From the NCBI GenBank assembly GCA_003598085.1, contig QZKU01000038.1:1-45789 (forward strand): a stretch of 45,789 bases of DNA. Direction: 5' to 3'. A model generated the notes under the pieces. That model worked only from the letters and a program-made list of their open reading frames with translations. It was not told the DNA's origin and ran no database searches. This DNA comes from Candidatus Abyssobacteria bacterium SURF_5. GTDB lineage: Bacteria > Abyssobacteria > SURF-5. Each line of letters begins with the position of its first letter. Position 1 is the first letter of the stretch. Positions 35,637 through 44,704 of the stretch are shown here, in pieces. The translations under genes were made by a program, and so were the position numbers.

Positions 35637-36883
35637 ATCTGCGGGACAAGCTCGACAGGTACACCAGGCCGGCGAAACCGGAAACCATTCCGGCTCCTGC
35701 CTCTTCCCTCTCTTCTTCCTCTCTATGCGAGCACTCTGTCCATACCTTTCCGGCCGACTACCGGCACGGGACCTACAACTTTCAGCCAACACAAAAAGAT
35801 TTTCCGCACGCGCTCGAATTCCTGTTTCCAAATCTTGGGAACTTGCCTCTTTCTTTCGATCAAATTGCATTTTTCGATACGGAAACGACAGGCCTGTCCG
35901 GCGGCATCGGCGTTTGCGCGTTCCTTGTCGGCATCGCCTATCTCTCGCCGAATGGATTCGTTGTCGAACAATATCTGTTGAACGATTTCCCGTCTGAATG
36001 CGACCTGCTTCAGAAAGTCTGCGCGAAATTGGACCAGTTTCGATATCTCGCCAGCTTTAACGGTCGTTCGTTTGACGTGCCCGTCATCGAGGGAAGGTTT
36101 GTCTTAAATGGCGTCCCTCAAACGATTTCCAAAAAACTGCACCTCGATATGCTCCATCCCGCGCGTCGCCTCTGGAAACACCGCCTGAAAGATTGTTCGC
36201 TAAAAACCGTCGAGGCCGATATCCTTAAGTTCCAACGTCTTAATGATATCGACGGATGGATGATACCCCAGGCATTTTTTTCCTATCTCAGATCGGCAGA
36301 TAGAAACGTTATGGAACGAATTTTGCTCCATAACCGGTTGGACCTGCTGACGCTGGCTTGCATTACGCATTTGATATTGAAAGCCGTCGAGAATCCGCGC
36401 GAGGCGGATTTCGAGCACGGCGAGGATTGGTACGGGCTTGGCACGCTCTTCGAGCGCAGGCGCCAGGTCGAACTGGCTGCATCCTGTTTCGAGCGGGCGC
36501 TGGAGGCGGGTTTGCCCGACCCGCTGGGCCGAAACTGCCGCAAGCTGCTCTCGCTCACGCACAAGAGAGCCGGGAATTGGGACGGCGCCGTAAGGCTATG
36601 GAAGGAGGACTTGAGCAAATCTGGAGCTTCGGCGATATTCGAACTGGAGGAACTGGCAAAGTATTACGAACATCGGCGGCGTGATTTTGCCTCAGCATGC
36701 GAGGCCTGCCGACGCGCGATCACAGCGCTTGAAATCAGAGAGGCGACATCGGGCGCGGGCGCGGCCGCTCTGATTTTCCAGTTCGAACAGAGGTTACAAA
36801 GGTTAAGGCGTAAAATGCAGAGAGAGAAGGTATGCGAAAAACAGGAATCAATGTCTTCATACTTTTCTTCTTACTCATTCTGA
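35633..36883 (+). CDS. mrfB: MrfB (YprB) RNase-H-like exonuclease
   Basis: A 416-residue DEDD-type nuclease with a C-terminal TPR-like tail. Catalytic elements are FFDTETTGLSGGIG (motif I), YLASFNGRSFDVPVIEGRF (motif II) and LLHNRLDLLTLACI (motif III). A helical repeat region LGTLFERRRQVELAASCFER, then AGNWDGAVRLWKEDL, follows. The order and overlap with mrfA match the Bacillus yprA-yprB pair. The start is ATG 35633, within the ATGA overlap; an upstream frame opening overlaps mrfA and is rejected. The last 52 nt overlap dacB. Confidence 0.92.
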   Translation: MNLRDKLDRYTRPAKPETIPAPASSLSSSSLCEHSVHTFPADYRHGTYNFQPTQKDFPHALEFLFPNLGNLPLSFDQIAFFDTETTGLSGGIGVCAFLVGIAYLSPNGFVVEQYLLNDFPSECDLLQKVCAKLDQFRYLASFNGRSFDVPVIEGRFVLNGVPQTISKKLHLDMLHPARRLWKHRLKDCSLKTVEADILKFQRLNDIDGWMIPQAFFSYLRSADRNVMERILLHNRLDLLTLACITHLILKAVENPREADFEHGEDWYGLGTLFERRRQVELAASCFERALEAGLPDPLGRNCRKLLSLTHKRAGNWDGAVRLWKEDLSKSGASAIFELEELAKYYEHRRRDFASACEACRRAITALEIREATSGAGAAALIFQFEQRLQRLRRKMQREKVCEKQESMSSYFSSYSF

Positions 36884-38292
36884 CTGCTTCATCCGGCATC
36901 GCCGCAGAAACATCCTCATTTGAAACTCTGGCGGCCCGAATAGATTCCATCCTGGGCGAAGTCGCCGAAAATTGCACAATAGCGGTCAAAGTTGTATCGC
37001 TCGATTCCGGCGAAACCGTATACGAGCGAAACGCCCGGCGCCTCATGGTGCCGGCCTCGAATACAAAACTCTTTACCACCGCCGCCGCGTTGAATTACCT
37101 CGGGCCCGATTTCACGGTGAATACATCATTCTATTTGAGGGGCGACATTGACGAACGAGGGAACCTGGACGGCGACCTCATCATCTACGGGCGCGGCGAC
37201 CCGAACATCTCAGGCAGATTCACCGAGCATCCGACCGAGATCTTCGATCAGGTGGTCGACGACCTGAAGTCGCTCGGCCTGCGAGAGATCAAGGGCGACA
37301 TCATCGGCGACGACAGTTATTTCGATTCCTGCTACTACGGGCCCTGGCCGGCCGCCGATTCTCAGAAGTGGTATGCGGCCCGCGTGAGTGCGCTTTCTTT
37401 CAACGACAACTGCATTGATATCTGCGTTGTTCCGGGGAATGCGCCAGGCCAAAAGCCCAGGATCAAGGAATCGCCCGAGAGCAGCTACGCCCGCATCATA
37501 AATCAGGCAAACACCACGAGCCGCCGCAACAACTCCGTGTGGGCGGCGTCGGGCGGCGGAAGTTCCGACGTTCAATTACGCGGCAGAATCTGGATGGGAA
37601 AGAAAGAGGAATTGCTGAATGTTCCCGTCGAGACGCCCGCGCTTTTTACCGCCACCGTCTTCAAGGAGAGTCTGCAGAGAAAAGGCATCAAGGTTCATGG
37701 GCGCGCGCGCGAGTTGGAGGAAGAACTCGGTTCGGCGGTCCCGCCGGGACTTGATCCCATTATCAATTGGCGCTCGCTTCCGTTTTCCGAAATGATCAAG
37801 GTGGTCAACAAGCGCAGTCAGAACCTGCACGCCGAACTGCTGCTCAAGCAGATCGGGCTCCGCACCGGGCGAGGCGCCTCGTTTGAAGGCGGCACGCGCG
37901 CAATTCACGAGTTCACCCAAAAGATCGGGTTGCCCGTCGAGGACATCGATCTGCATGACGGCTCCGGCCTGTGCAGGACGAATCAAGTCACCGTCCACTC
38001 AGTCACCGGACTGCTCGAATATATGGACAAGAGCCCTTGGCGCAGTGTCTATCGGGAGTCGCTTGCAACCGTCGGCTCCGATGAGTCGCTGCAATCGATG
38101 GTTACCATGGTGCCTCCCGGTCGGGTGATGGGGAAGACCGGCTCGCTGAAAGGCGTGTTCGCCTTCTCCGGTTATGCTGACGGCGAAACCGAAAATTTCG
38201 CGTTCTCCATCGTCGCGAACGGCCTCAAGAACGGCTCCTATTCCCTCAAGCGGGCGCGCGACCGCATCTGCAGAGAACTCGTGCGCTACTAG
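36832..38292 (+). CDS. dacB: D-Ala-D-Ala carboxypeptidase/endopeptidase (PBP4/DacB)
   Basis: A 486-residue class-C penicillin-binding protein. A clear signal peptide (FILFFLLILTASSGIAAE) exports it to the periplasm, where it trims or cuts peptidoglycan cross-links. Catalytic motifs are S-x-x-K in VPASNTKLFTTAAALNYLG, S-x-N in VNKRSQNLHAELLLKQIG and K-T-G in VMGKTGSLKGVFAFSGY. The start at 36832 is fixed by the signal peptide and the AGAGAAGG ribosome site, so the 52-nt overlap with mrfB is real. Confidence 0.95.
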   Translation: MRKTGINVFILFFLLILTASSGIAAETSSFETLAARIDSILGEVAENCTIAVKVVSLDSGETVYERNARRLMVPASNTKLFTTAAALNYLGPDFTVNTSFYLRGDIDERGNLDGDLIIYGRGDPNISGRFTEHPTEIFDQVVDDLKSLGLREIKGDIIGDDSYFDSCYYGPWPAADSQKWYAARVSALSFNDNCIDICVVPGNAPGQKPRIKESPESSYARIINQANTTSRRNNSVWAASGGGSSDVQLRGRIWMGKKEELLNVPVETPALFTATVFKESLQRKGIKVHGRARELEEELGSAVPPGLDPIINWRSLPFSEMIKVVNKRSQNLHAELLLKQIGLRTGRGASFEGGTRAIHEFTQKIGLPVEDIDLHDGSGLCRTNQVTVHSVTGLLEYMDKSPWRSVYRESLATVGSDESLQSMVTMVPPGRVMGKTGSLKGVFAFSGYADGETENFAFSIVANGLKNGSYSLKRARDRICRELVRY

Positions 38293-38369
38293 AACAGGCT
38301 GCCGGCGCATTTTGAGATAGACTCACTGTGAGGTAAGCCGCTCTCCTTTTTTTCATTCCTGCACGTAGC

Positions 38370-38386
38370 GCAGGCATCCTGCCTGC
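38370..38386 (+). terminator. Possible terminator after dacB
   Basis: The hairpin GCAGGCA-TCC-TGCCTGC is followed by AATCTTTCTTT. The T run is interrupted, so this may be a weak terminator or simply a palindromic repeat. Confidence 0.35.
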
Positions 38387-38532
38387 AATCTTTCTTTACC
38401 CCTTTGGTTCTATACTTTCCGATATCCTTCCAATCATTCGCGCATCAGTCGGCAGCCATTATTGACATAACTTCTTTCATTAGCTAGACTAACAATGTAT
38501 GGCTTTTTGATTGCATCGGGGGAGGTTTTCTC

Positions 38533-39198
38533 GTGTACGAATATCTTGTTGTCGTATTCAAGATCGTGCTGTCGATCGCTCTCGCAGGACTGATCGGGCT
38601 CGAGCGCGAGCGGCACAACCAGCCGGCGGGCCTGAAGACGCACATTATTCTTTGCGTCGGCTCGACGCTCATCACTGTTGTCTCAATTGCGATGGCCCAT
38701 GATGCCACAGGCGCAGTCGTCAGCGATCCGACTCGTATCGCCGCCAACATCGTTACCGGTATCGGTTTCCTCGGCGGCGGCGCAATCTTGCGGCTCGGCG
38801 CAACCGTGCGCGGACTGACGACCGCAGCGAGCCTGTGGGCAGTCGCCGGCGTCGGCATGGCTGTCGGAGGCGGTTACTACTTTGCTGCCGCGCTTACGAT
38901 CGCGGCGATCCTGCTCACCCTTCATTTCCTCGGCCGGTTCGAGCATGTTTATCTGAAGCGCCAGAAATTCAAGACCATGACGTTATATGCCCGCAGCGCG
39001 CCCGATCTGCTGGGGAATGTTGAGAAAGTATTGGCCGCTCATGAAGTCACCATCCGAAACATCGAGGTTCAGCGCGACTTGACTGAGCCTTTCATGGAAG
39101 TGCGGGCACTGGTTATCGCGCCTGCTCTTCTGAACGTCAACAAGCTTTCCGACGAGATGTTCCAGGTTTCCGGAATGGTCCGATTCGAAGTGGATTGA
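38533..39198 (+). CDS. MgtC/SapB family membrane protein
   Basis: A 221-residue inner-membrane protein. Family motifs are LIGLERERHNQPAGLKTHII, IVTGIGFLGGGAIL and GLTTAASLWAVAGVGMAVG; four to five membrane helices span about residues 5-140. A cytosolic ACT-like domain (about 150-221) follows. MgtC relatives affect Mg2+ homeostasis or F-ATPase activity, but the specific role cannot be inferred. The GTG at 38533 follows GGGGGAGG. It is separated from dacB by about 240 bp with a weak hairpin. Confidence 0.9.
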   Translation: MYEYLVVVFKIVLSIALAGLIGLERERHNQPAGLKTHIILCVGSTLITVVSIAMAHDATGAVVSDPTRIAANIVTGIGFLGGGAILRLGATVRGLTTAASLWAVAGVGMAVGGGYYFAAALTIAAILLTLHFLGRFEHVYLKRQKFKTMTLYARSAPDLLGNVEKVLAAHEVTIRNIEVQRDLTEPFMEVRALVIAPALLNVNKLSDEMFQVSGMVRFEVD

Positions 39199-39336
39199 TA
39201 GGCAAATGTGAAGCCTTGATGGCGCGGGCGTTCTGCCTGCGGTTGTAGGGACGGCCCCATGTAGCCGCCCGCCTATTACCCGCCGTCATTGACCGTCGTA
39301 CGGGCGGCCCTTTGTGGTTTGTATTTCTCTCAATTG

Positions 39337-39354
39337 ACCTTGAACTTTGAACTA
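39337..39354. repeat. 18-bp repeat spanning a stop codon, copy 1
   Basis: ACCTTGAACTTTGAACTA is identical to 40505-40522. On the minus strand it starts with the TAG stop of the MaoC-like gene. Confidence 0.6.
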
Positions 39355-39792
39355 ATCTTCCGGAAACACCACTTCCGTCCGGCACACCGCCAACTCTCTT
39401 CCGTCCTGGTTTTCCGCCTTGAGGTCCACAATGACGTAGTTTTTTCCCGGACTGATCAGATGCTTTTCCGAAACGGTCCCGGTGCATTTCACGGTCCAGC
39501 CGGCGAGCACCGGCCAGATGAACTTCGATGTCATTCTCCTGATATGGAGCCCCGCGGGATATGCCCAGTTCGAGACGACCGACAGCATGAACGTCATCGT
39601 CATCATCCCGTGGCCGACGGTCTGCGGAATCCCGAATGGCTGAGCCGTCGATACCCACTCGGGATCGCAATGGACCGGGTTGTAATCGAGCGAAGCGACT
39701 GCAAATTTCCAGAACGTTTCCTGCGTTACCGATTGGATGAATGGCGGCAGTTCCTCGCCCACCTGAACCGAGTCGAAAGTCAATGTCTTCAT
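39352..39792 (-). CDS. MaoC-like hydratase domain protein (small partner)
   Basis: A 146-residue hot-dog-fold protein. Its (R)-hydratase-type motif DYNPVHCDPEWVSTAQPFG carries the catalytic Asp and His, followed by GHGMMTMTFM. It would hydrate an enoyl-CoA thioester. ATG 39792 follows GGAGGAG. Eleven bp upstream lies a second, larger hot-dog gene. The pair resembles two-chain hydratases (ChsH1/ChsH2-like), where only one chain has the full active site. An acyl-CoA ligase gene heads the group. Its stop codon is embedded in an 18-bp repeat shared with the ligase stop. Confidence 0.87.
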   Translation of the reverse strand: MKTLTFDSVQVGEELPPFIQSVTQETFWKFAVASLDYNPVHCDPEWVSTAQPFGIPQTVGHGMMTMTFMLSVVSNWAYPAGLHIRRMTSKFIWPVLAGWTVKCTGTVSEKHLISPGKNYVIVDLKAENQDGRELAVCRTEVVFPED

Positions 39793-39803
39793 GGGCTCCT
39801 CCA

Positions 39804-40382
39804 TCACACGTCCACCCCTCGCCGGCCTTCGAGAAACTTCTTTATGTCTGCTCGCGTCTTCGGAAGAATCAGCGTCGCGATCCACGAGGCCTTCTTGACA
39901 TCGTGCTGATTGTAGAAATCCGCCTTGTACTGCAGATAATACTTTCCTCTCTTGATGTAGCGGTCATATGGTCGCGCCTTGATATGGATCGTTTCGCCGA
40001 CACGAAACGGCTCGAATATCTCGATATCCTGTCCGGGATTGCGCGCGCCCGGCGTTCTCACCCAATTGCCGCGCCCCTTCGCGCCGATGCACCAGAATGC
40101 AATCTGCGTGATGAACAGCGGATGCGGCATCAGTTGCGCGTATGCCGACTTTTTCGCCAGATCCTCGTCATGCATCAGAGGATTATCGTCGAGTGCGGCC
40201 TCGGCATAGAATTTCATGTCGTCCGCCGTGATCGTAAACGTGCGCTCGCCCGGAATCTCGTCCTGCGACTCAAAATCTATCTCGTCCCACGCCTCGTAGT
40301 TCTCGGCGCCCTTGAAGAAGTCGGTGTCGAACTGCCGGTGTTTCTCCGTCTTGAAGTACTTCTCGAAATGCCGCGGAACCAT
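39804..40382 (-). CDS. MaoC-like/FAS1-type dehydratase domain protein (large partner)
   Basis: A 192-residue hot-dog-fold protein. The N-terminal FAS1-like dehydratase region includes ERTFTITADDMKFYAEAALD and DDNPLMHDEDLAKKSAYAQL, and ends with YYLQYKADFYNQHDVKKA. It lacks the exact D-x-x-P-x-H of the partner (DNPLMH is present instead), so it may be structural or complementary. ATG 40382 has AAGGGGTGA upstream; GTG 40388 is possible. Co-transcribed with the smaller MaoC gene. Confidence 0.82.
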   Translation of the reverse strand: MVPRHFEKYFKTEKHRQFDTDFFKGAENYEAWDEIDFESQDEIPGERTFTITADDMKFYAEAALDDNPLMHDEDLAKKSAYAQLMPHPLFITQIAFWCIGAKGRGNWVRTPGARNPGQDIEIFEPFRVGETIHIKARPYDRYIKRGKYYLQYKADFYNQHDVKKASWIATLILPKTRADIKKFLEGRRGVDV

Positions 40383-40483
40383 TCGCACTCACCCCTTTTG
40401 ATCCGGAACTTTGGAGAACTTCGTTCGTTGCATTTGCCCATCACACGGAGGCGCTCGATTCATCGCGCCCGCTTTTTAATCGC

Positions 40484-40522
40484 ACTTGAAACTTGAAACC
40501 TTGAACCTTGAACTTTGAACTA
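40484..40522. repeat. CTTGAA-type short tandem repeat and 18-bp repeat copy 2
   Basis: Five consecutive words of the type ACTTGAA/CCTTGAA run to the stop codon of the acyl-CoA ligase. The last 18 bp (40505-40522) are identical to 39337-39354 and again contain a TAG stop. Confidence 0.6.
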
Positions 40523-42223
40523 CTTGTTGGGCCTCAGCGCTTTCTTATCCACCTTGCCGACCGCCGTCAGCGGCAGGCTCTCGACGAACTCGATCGATTT
40601 CGGCCGCTTGTACGGCGCCATGTTCTCGTGGCAATACTGCATCAACTCCCGCTCGATCGCGTCGCGGTCTTTATCCTTAAAATTGGCGGAAAGCTGGACG
40701 ACCGCCTTCACCACTTCGCTGCCGGGGCGCTCAGGATTCGGGAGGCCGATCACCGCGCAGAACTGAATTGCCGGATGCTCGTACAGCGTTTCCTCGACTT
40801 CCTTCGAGAACACCTTGAATCCACCCACGTTCAACATGTCCTTCGCGCGATCGACAATGGTGAAATAACCGTCGGCGTCCATCTTGGCTACGTCGCCCGT
40901 ATACAGCCATGTTTCGCCCCTGATCGAGCGCATCGCGTGCGCCGTCTCCTCCGGCTTTTTCCAGTAACCTTTCATTATCTGCGGGCCGCGCGCGATGATT
41001 TCCCCCTCTTCGCCGACCGCCACCTCGCGCTCGCCGGTCTCCAGGTCCATCAGCTTCATGTGCGTGCTCTGGATCGGAATGCCGACCGTCCCGATCTTCT
41101 TCAGGCCCCTGAACGGATTCATCGTCAGGAGAGGACTCGCCTCGGTCATTCCGTATACCTCGATTACCTTGCCTTCGCCCACCAGCGCCTCGAGCGCACT
41201 GAACGAGTCCACCGGAAACGGTGCGGCGCCCGAAAGGCACGCCTTCACCTGCGTGAAATTCAACGTCTTGAACATCGGCTCGGCCAAAAGCATCTGGTAA
41301 AGCGACGGCACGTTCGCCATCGCCGTCGGAAGATACCTTGCGAACTCGTCACAGATGTGTTTCGTGTTGCGCGGGTCCGGAATCAGAATCTGCGTGTTGC
41401 CGAGCCCCATTCCGCTCATGCCGTACATCAGGCCCGCCAAATGAAAGAACGGAAAGCCGGATATGTAGATTTCGCCGCCCCGCTTGGTATCCAGCCATTG
41501 CTTGCTCTGAAGAAGGTTCGACACCATGTTCCCATGCGTCAGCTCCGCCCCCTTCGGCATGCCGGTCGTACCACCGGTGTATTGGATCAGGCAGATGTTC
41601 TCGGGCTTGATATCGATCTTCGGCGCTTTCGGTGGATACGACTCAAGCAGCCTCCGAAAATGAATCACCGTTTTCCCCGGCAGCGGCGATATCTTGCCTG
41701 TCGGAATCTTCTTGAGGAGCCTGCCGAGCGTGCGTTTCGGCCAGGGCAGGAAATCGGCTATGCCGGTGGGAACAATATGTGAAAGCTTCGCGACCTTCTC
41801 ATGTATCTTCGTCACCCGCTGCTCGAAAATGGCGTCGAGCGTCACCAGCACACGCGCGCCGCAGTCATTGAGTTGATACGCCATTTCCTTCGGCGTCAGC
41901 AGCGGAGAGACGCCGGTCGCGGCGCATCCGGCCCGCAGGGCGCCCGCATGCGCGATCAGGTACTGGGGCGTATTCGGAAGATTAATGCCTACGACGTCGC
42001 CCGGCCCACACCCGATCTCACCGAGGAATGCGGCGAACCGGCGCGACAGCAGGTCAAGCTCGCGGAACTTCTGCGTGACACCCATGAAGTGCAGCGCCGC
42101 GCGGTCCGCAAAATCCGAAAAGCTCTCCTCGAGCATGTGAGCGTAAGTTGTGTCCGCCGCAGGTACATCGGGTGCGACTCCAGCATCATAATGCTTCAGC
42201 CACGGTTTCTCATCGTGCATCAC
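40520..42223 (-). CDS. AMP-dependent acyl-CoA synthetase (FadD-like)
   Basis: A 567-residue adenylate-forming ligase that activates a fatty or aromatic acid to its CoA ester. Motifs are LIQYTGGTTGMPKGAELTHG (P-loop), YGMTEASPLL, LYTGDVAKMDADGYFTIVDR, and the C-terminal GGFKVFSKEVEE and LPLTAVGKVDKKALRP with the catalytic Lys. A hydrophobic KTVIHFRRLLESYPPKAP insertion between domains suggests long-chain specificity, as in FadD. The context with a two-part MaoC hydratase points to beta-oxidation or side-chain degradation of a bulky acyl group. Confidence 0.93.
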   Translation of the reverse strand: MMHDEKPWLKHYDAGVAPDVPAADTTYAHMLEESFSDFADRAALHFMGVTQKFRELDLLSRRFAAFLGEIGCGPGDVVGINLPNTPQYLIAHAGALRAGCAATGVSPLLTPKEMAYQLNDCGARVLVTLDAIFEQRVTKIHEKVAKLSHIVPTGIADFLPWPKRTLGRLLKKIPTGKISPLPGKTVIHFRRLLESYPPKAPKIDIKPENICLIQYTGGTTGMPKGAELTHGNMVSNLLQSKQWLDTKRGGEIYISGFPFFHLAGLMYGMSGMGLGNTQILIPDPRNTKHICDEFARYLPTAMANVPSLYQMLLAEPMFKTLNFTQVKACLSGAAPFPVDSFSALEALVGEGKVIEVYGMTEASPLLTMNPFRGLKKIGTVGIPIQSTHMKLMDLETGEREVAVGEEGEIIARGPQIMKGYWKKPEETAHAMRSIRGETWLYTGDVAKMDADGYFTIVDRAKDMLNVGGFKVFSKEVEETLYEHPAIQFCAVIGLPNPERPGSEVVKAVVQLSANFKDKDRDAIERELMQYCHENMAPYKRPKSIEFVESLPLTAVGKVDKKALRPNK

Positions 42224-42500
42224 GTCGATTGTCCCCCCAGTAAAAAACCCGGTCTACCTAACAGCTATTATTCCGCTCATGCATCGAACCAGTAAAACCG
42301 CGTCACTCAGACTATAACAAACCCCGCGGCATGTCAATATTGGGAGAGGCAGGCTTTAGGCTTCTGACTTCAGGTTATAGGGAAAACTTTGTCCCCGTTT
42401 TCCAACGGGGGGAAATCCGAAAGAGCGGCAGCATGCAGTCCGTACAAAAAGCAGTCGGAGTCGCTTAAGCGAATGGCATGAGCCTGAGGTCTGCCTTTCA

Positions 42501-42713
42501 TCACTTCAGCGGCAGAACGCCGAAGAACATCAACACCGCGCAGAAAATGAAAATGATGCCGGCTGCCTCGTAGATTTTGAGGAAAGTTTGTTCCGAGGTT
42601 TCGCTTCCGGTGCGCAGATTGATCTGCCAGGAAGCCCTCGCGATTGGACCGGAAAACCCGTACGAGCAGATTCCGAGGATTAATACCAAAATGCCGTCAG
42701 TCGTCAGCTGCAT
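42501..42713 (-). CDS. Small two-helix membrane protein of unknown function
   Basis: A 70-residue protein with two predicted transmembrane helices: GILVLILGICSYGFSG near the N-terminus and AAGIIFIFCAVLMFFGVLPL at the C-terminus. The charged link between them is short. It has no recognised domain. The composition and helix pattern make it a credible gene. No co-operonic partner is evident. Confidence 0.6.
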   Translation of the reverse strand: MQLTTDGILVLILGICSYGFSGPIARASWQINLRTGSETSEQTFLKIYEAAGIIFIFCAVLMFFGVLPLK

Positions 42714-42899
42714 GGATCACTACCTTCTCCCTTTGCTACTAATGTCCCGCGCGCCACAACCGGGATCAATTATATTCTGAAACGGCAGGCGGGTTCAACA
42801 GGAAGATCACGAAGAAAAAGACGAACCACCAAGGCGCCAGGACACCAACAAAACGACGACTGACAGCAAAACACCTTCCACTAAGAATTCCGCGAATGT

Positions 42900-43538
42900 T
42901 TAGTACGAAGCAATAATGACGTGGATGTATTGCTTGAAAACGTATTCCTTTGAAACCTGTATTCCCGCTTCGCTCAGTGATGCCGATAAAGGTTTGAACA
43001 AACTGTTGCGGCTCCACGAGTGAGAAAGAAATTTGAGAACGATCAGCGAGAACGGAATCCATCCCCACAGATGAGCCGGGGGTCCGAAATCGGCAATAAT
43101 AAGCCTGCCGCCTTTTCTCAAAACCCTTCGCATTTCATGGAAGGCGCGTCTTTTGACATCCAGAGGGACATGATATTGAAGCGTCATCGTGCAGAAAACG
43201 ACGTCAAACGAGGCATCCGGAAACGGGAGATCATCAATGGAACCCTTGTAATATCCAACTTCCAATCCCGCCTTCTGCGTCTTCCTCCGGGCCATTTGAA
43301 GCTGATCGCACGAGAGGTCTAACCCAGAGACGCGTCCTTTCTCCCCAACGATCTGTTTGGCCATAATGGCTAATGCGCCGGTTCCGCAGCCGCAATCCAG
43401 CACCTCTTCCCCGTTCCGAAGCGATGCTTCATCGACCATTTTTCGGGTGAACGCCTCTCCGTAACCGAACATTGCGGTGAGCCGGTCATAGAATCGTGAG
43501 AAAAGGCCTTGAATGGGAATCCCTTTAGATTCAGTCAT
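42900..43538 (-). CDS. Class I SAM-dependent methyltransferase (UbiE/menG-like)
   Basis: A 212-residue Methyltransf_11-type enzyme. SAM motif I is VLDCGCGTGALAIMAKQIVG, with VSGLDLSCDQLQMARRK, then DASFDVVFCTMTLQYHVP and VLRKGGRLIIADFGPP. The N-terminal RFYDRLTAMFGYGEAF resembles quinone or lipid C-methyltransferases; the target cannot be inferred. ATG 43538 is preferred over an upstream frame opening at 43655 because homologous sequence starts near here. Confidence 0.85.
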   Translation of the reverse strand: MTESKGIPIQGLFSRFYDRLTAMFGYGEAFTRKMVDEASLRNGEEVLDCGCGTGALAIMAKQIVGEKGRVSGLDLSCDQLQMARRKTQKAGLEVGYYKGSIDDLPFPDASFDVVFCTMTLQYHVPLDVKRRAFHEMRRVLRKGGRLIIADFGPPAHLWGWIPFSLIVLKFLSHSWSRNSLFKPLSASLSEAGIQVSKEYVFKQYIHVIIASY

Positions 43539-44704
43539 TGCTCTACACTGCCGTTCGCGAAACTGAGCCCGAATTGCCAAAGTATACCATGAAACGATGG
43601 CGTTCGCACATCTGAAGGCCCTCTCTTTCAACCACTGAGTTTCACGAATAATCACGGATTAGAGATTCAATCCCCAGTCAACAGACCACAGGAAGAGCAG
43701 GAAATCGCACTCATTTTCCAACCGCCGATGAACGCAGATGGATGCCGATAGAAACATCTCTCCGCGGAGAGCGGAGATTTCATCCGAATGGTTTTTTATC
43801 CGCTGATCCTTCAGGCTCTGGACAAGTTTCATGAAGCAGAGAGACCGAAGCGGAACGGATTGGCAATCCGCAGATTGCGCAGATTATCTCAGATTGGAAA
43901 GGCGGGCTTTGGGCTGTAGTCTTTAGATGCGAGGAGAGGAAGCGAATCCAGTCGTAGGAGTTGTGGGAATCTGGCTAACTCAGAGTTATCCAATCAGCGC
44001 GGGCAGACGTGGAAGACGCGACGCGTTTTTCAATAGCCGTCAAACACGCGTCATTTCCAGGACTGTAACGTCTTATGTTTTGTAAAATGTGCAGGCGACC
44101 CCATTTTTTTCCCAAGGCCCCGCAAAGGCTCCCGGATGTCCAAGGTCCAAAATGCAAAATTCTGAAGAAAAAGAGGATGTATCGGTCAAGGTGTGGGAGA
44201 AGGCAGCAAACGGGCAGGATGCTTGGCCGCATGGTCAGCAAAGAGAGCTGCTTCGCTTTCGCTCAGCATGACAACTGACGGGAGCGTTGAAGGGAGGAAG
44301 CGGGTTCCTCCGTTGCCTCCCGTTATCTCCGTTATCTCCGTTATCTCCTGTAGAAATCTTTGCAGTTCGAAATCCGGGGACACGATACCAGAAGACTATC
44401 ATGTCTTCGATGCCGATGGCGCAGACATATGTCCGCAATTTTTTTGCTCTCTTTGCGCTGTTGCCGGCCTTGCGCGAGCGCGGGGTCTTCGTCTTGGTTG
44501 AGGCGCGGCCGCGCTCTGTTGACTCCGTTATCTCCGATAATTGTCCTTTTTCGAAATTGGTTTCCGGAGGCCGACTTGCGAGACCCGGGACAGCCATATC
44601 CGCGAGAATAAAAAAACAGCAACAAATTAATGGGGTTTCATCGAGACGCTCCATTTTTCCTGTTTCTTTTGCGACGTCTGCGCCTTTGCGGTTTAAAAAG
44701 GGTT
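43539..44704. other. Gene-poor stretch
   Basis: About 1.2 kb without a supported gene. It contains short tandem repeats, a CGTTATCTC array (44311-44347) and many stop codons in all frames. Long open frames here, including one on the minus strand from 44235 into the lyase gene, have shadow-type composition and no ribosome site. The region looks like intergenic drift. Confidence 0.6.
44311..44347. repeat. 9-bp tandem repeat CGTTATCTC
   Basis: Three perfect units (44321-44347) and one diverged unit, CGTTGCCTC (44311-44319). A further partial unit occurs near 44527. Confidence 0.75.

Noticed and set aside
44311-44347. CRISPR-like array
   Set aside because: The unit is only 9 bp and there are no spacers; it is a simple tandem repeat.
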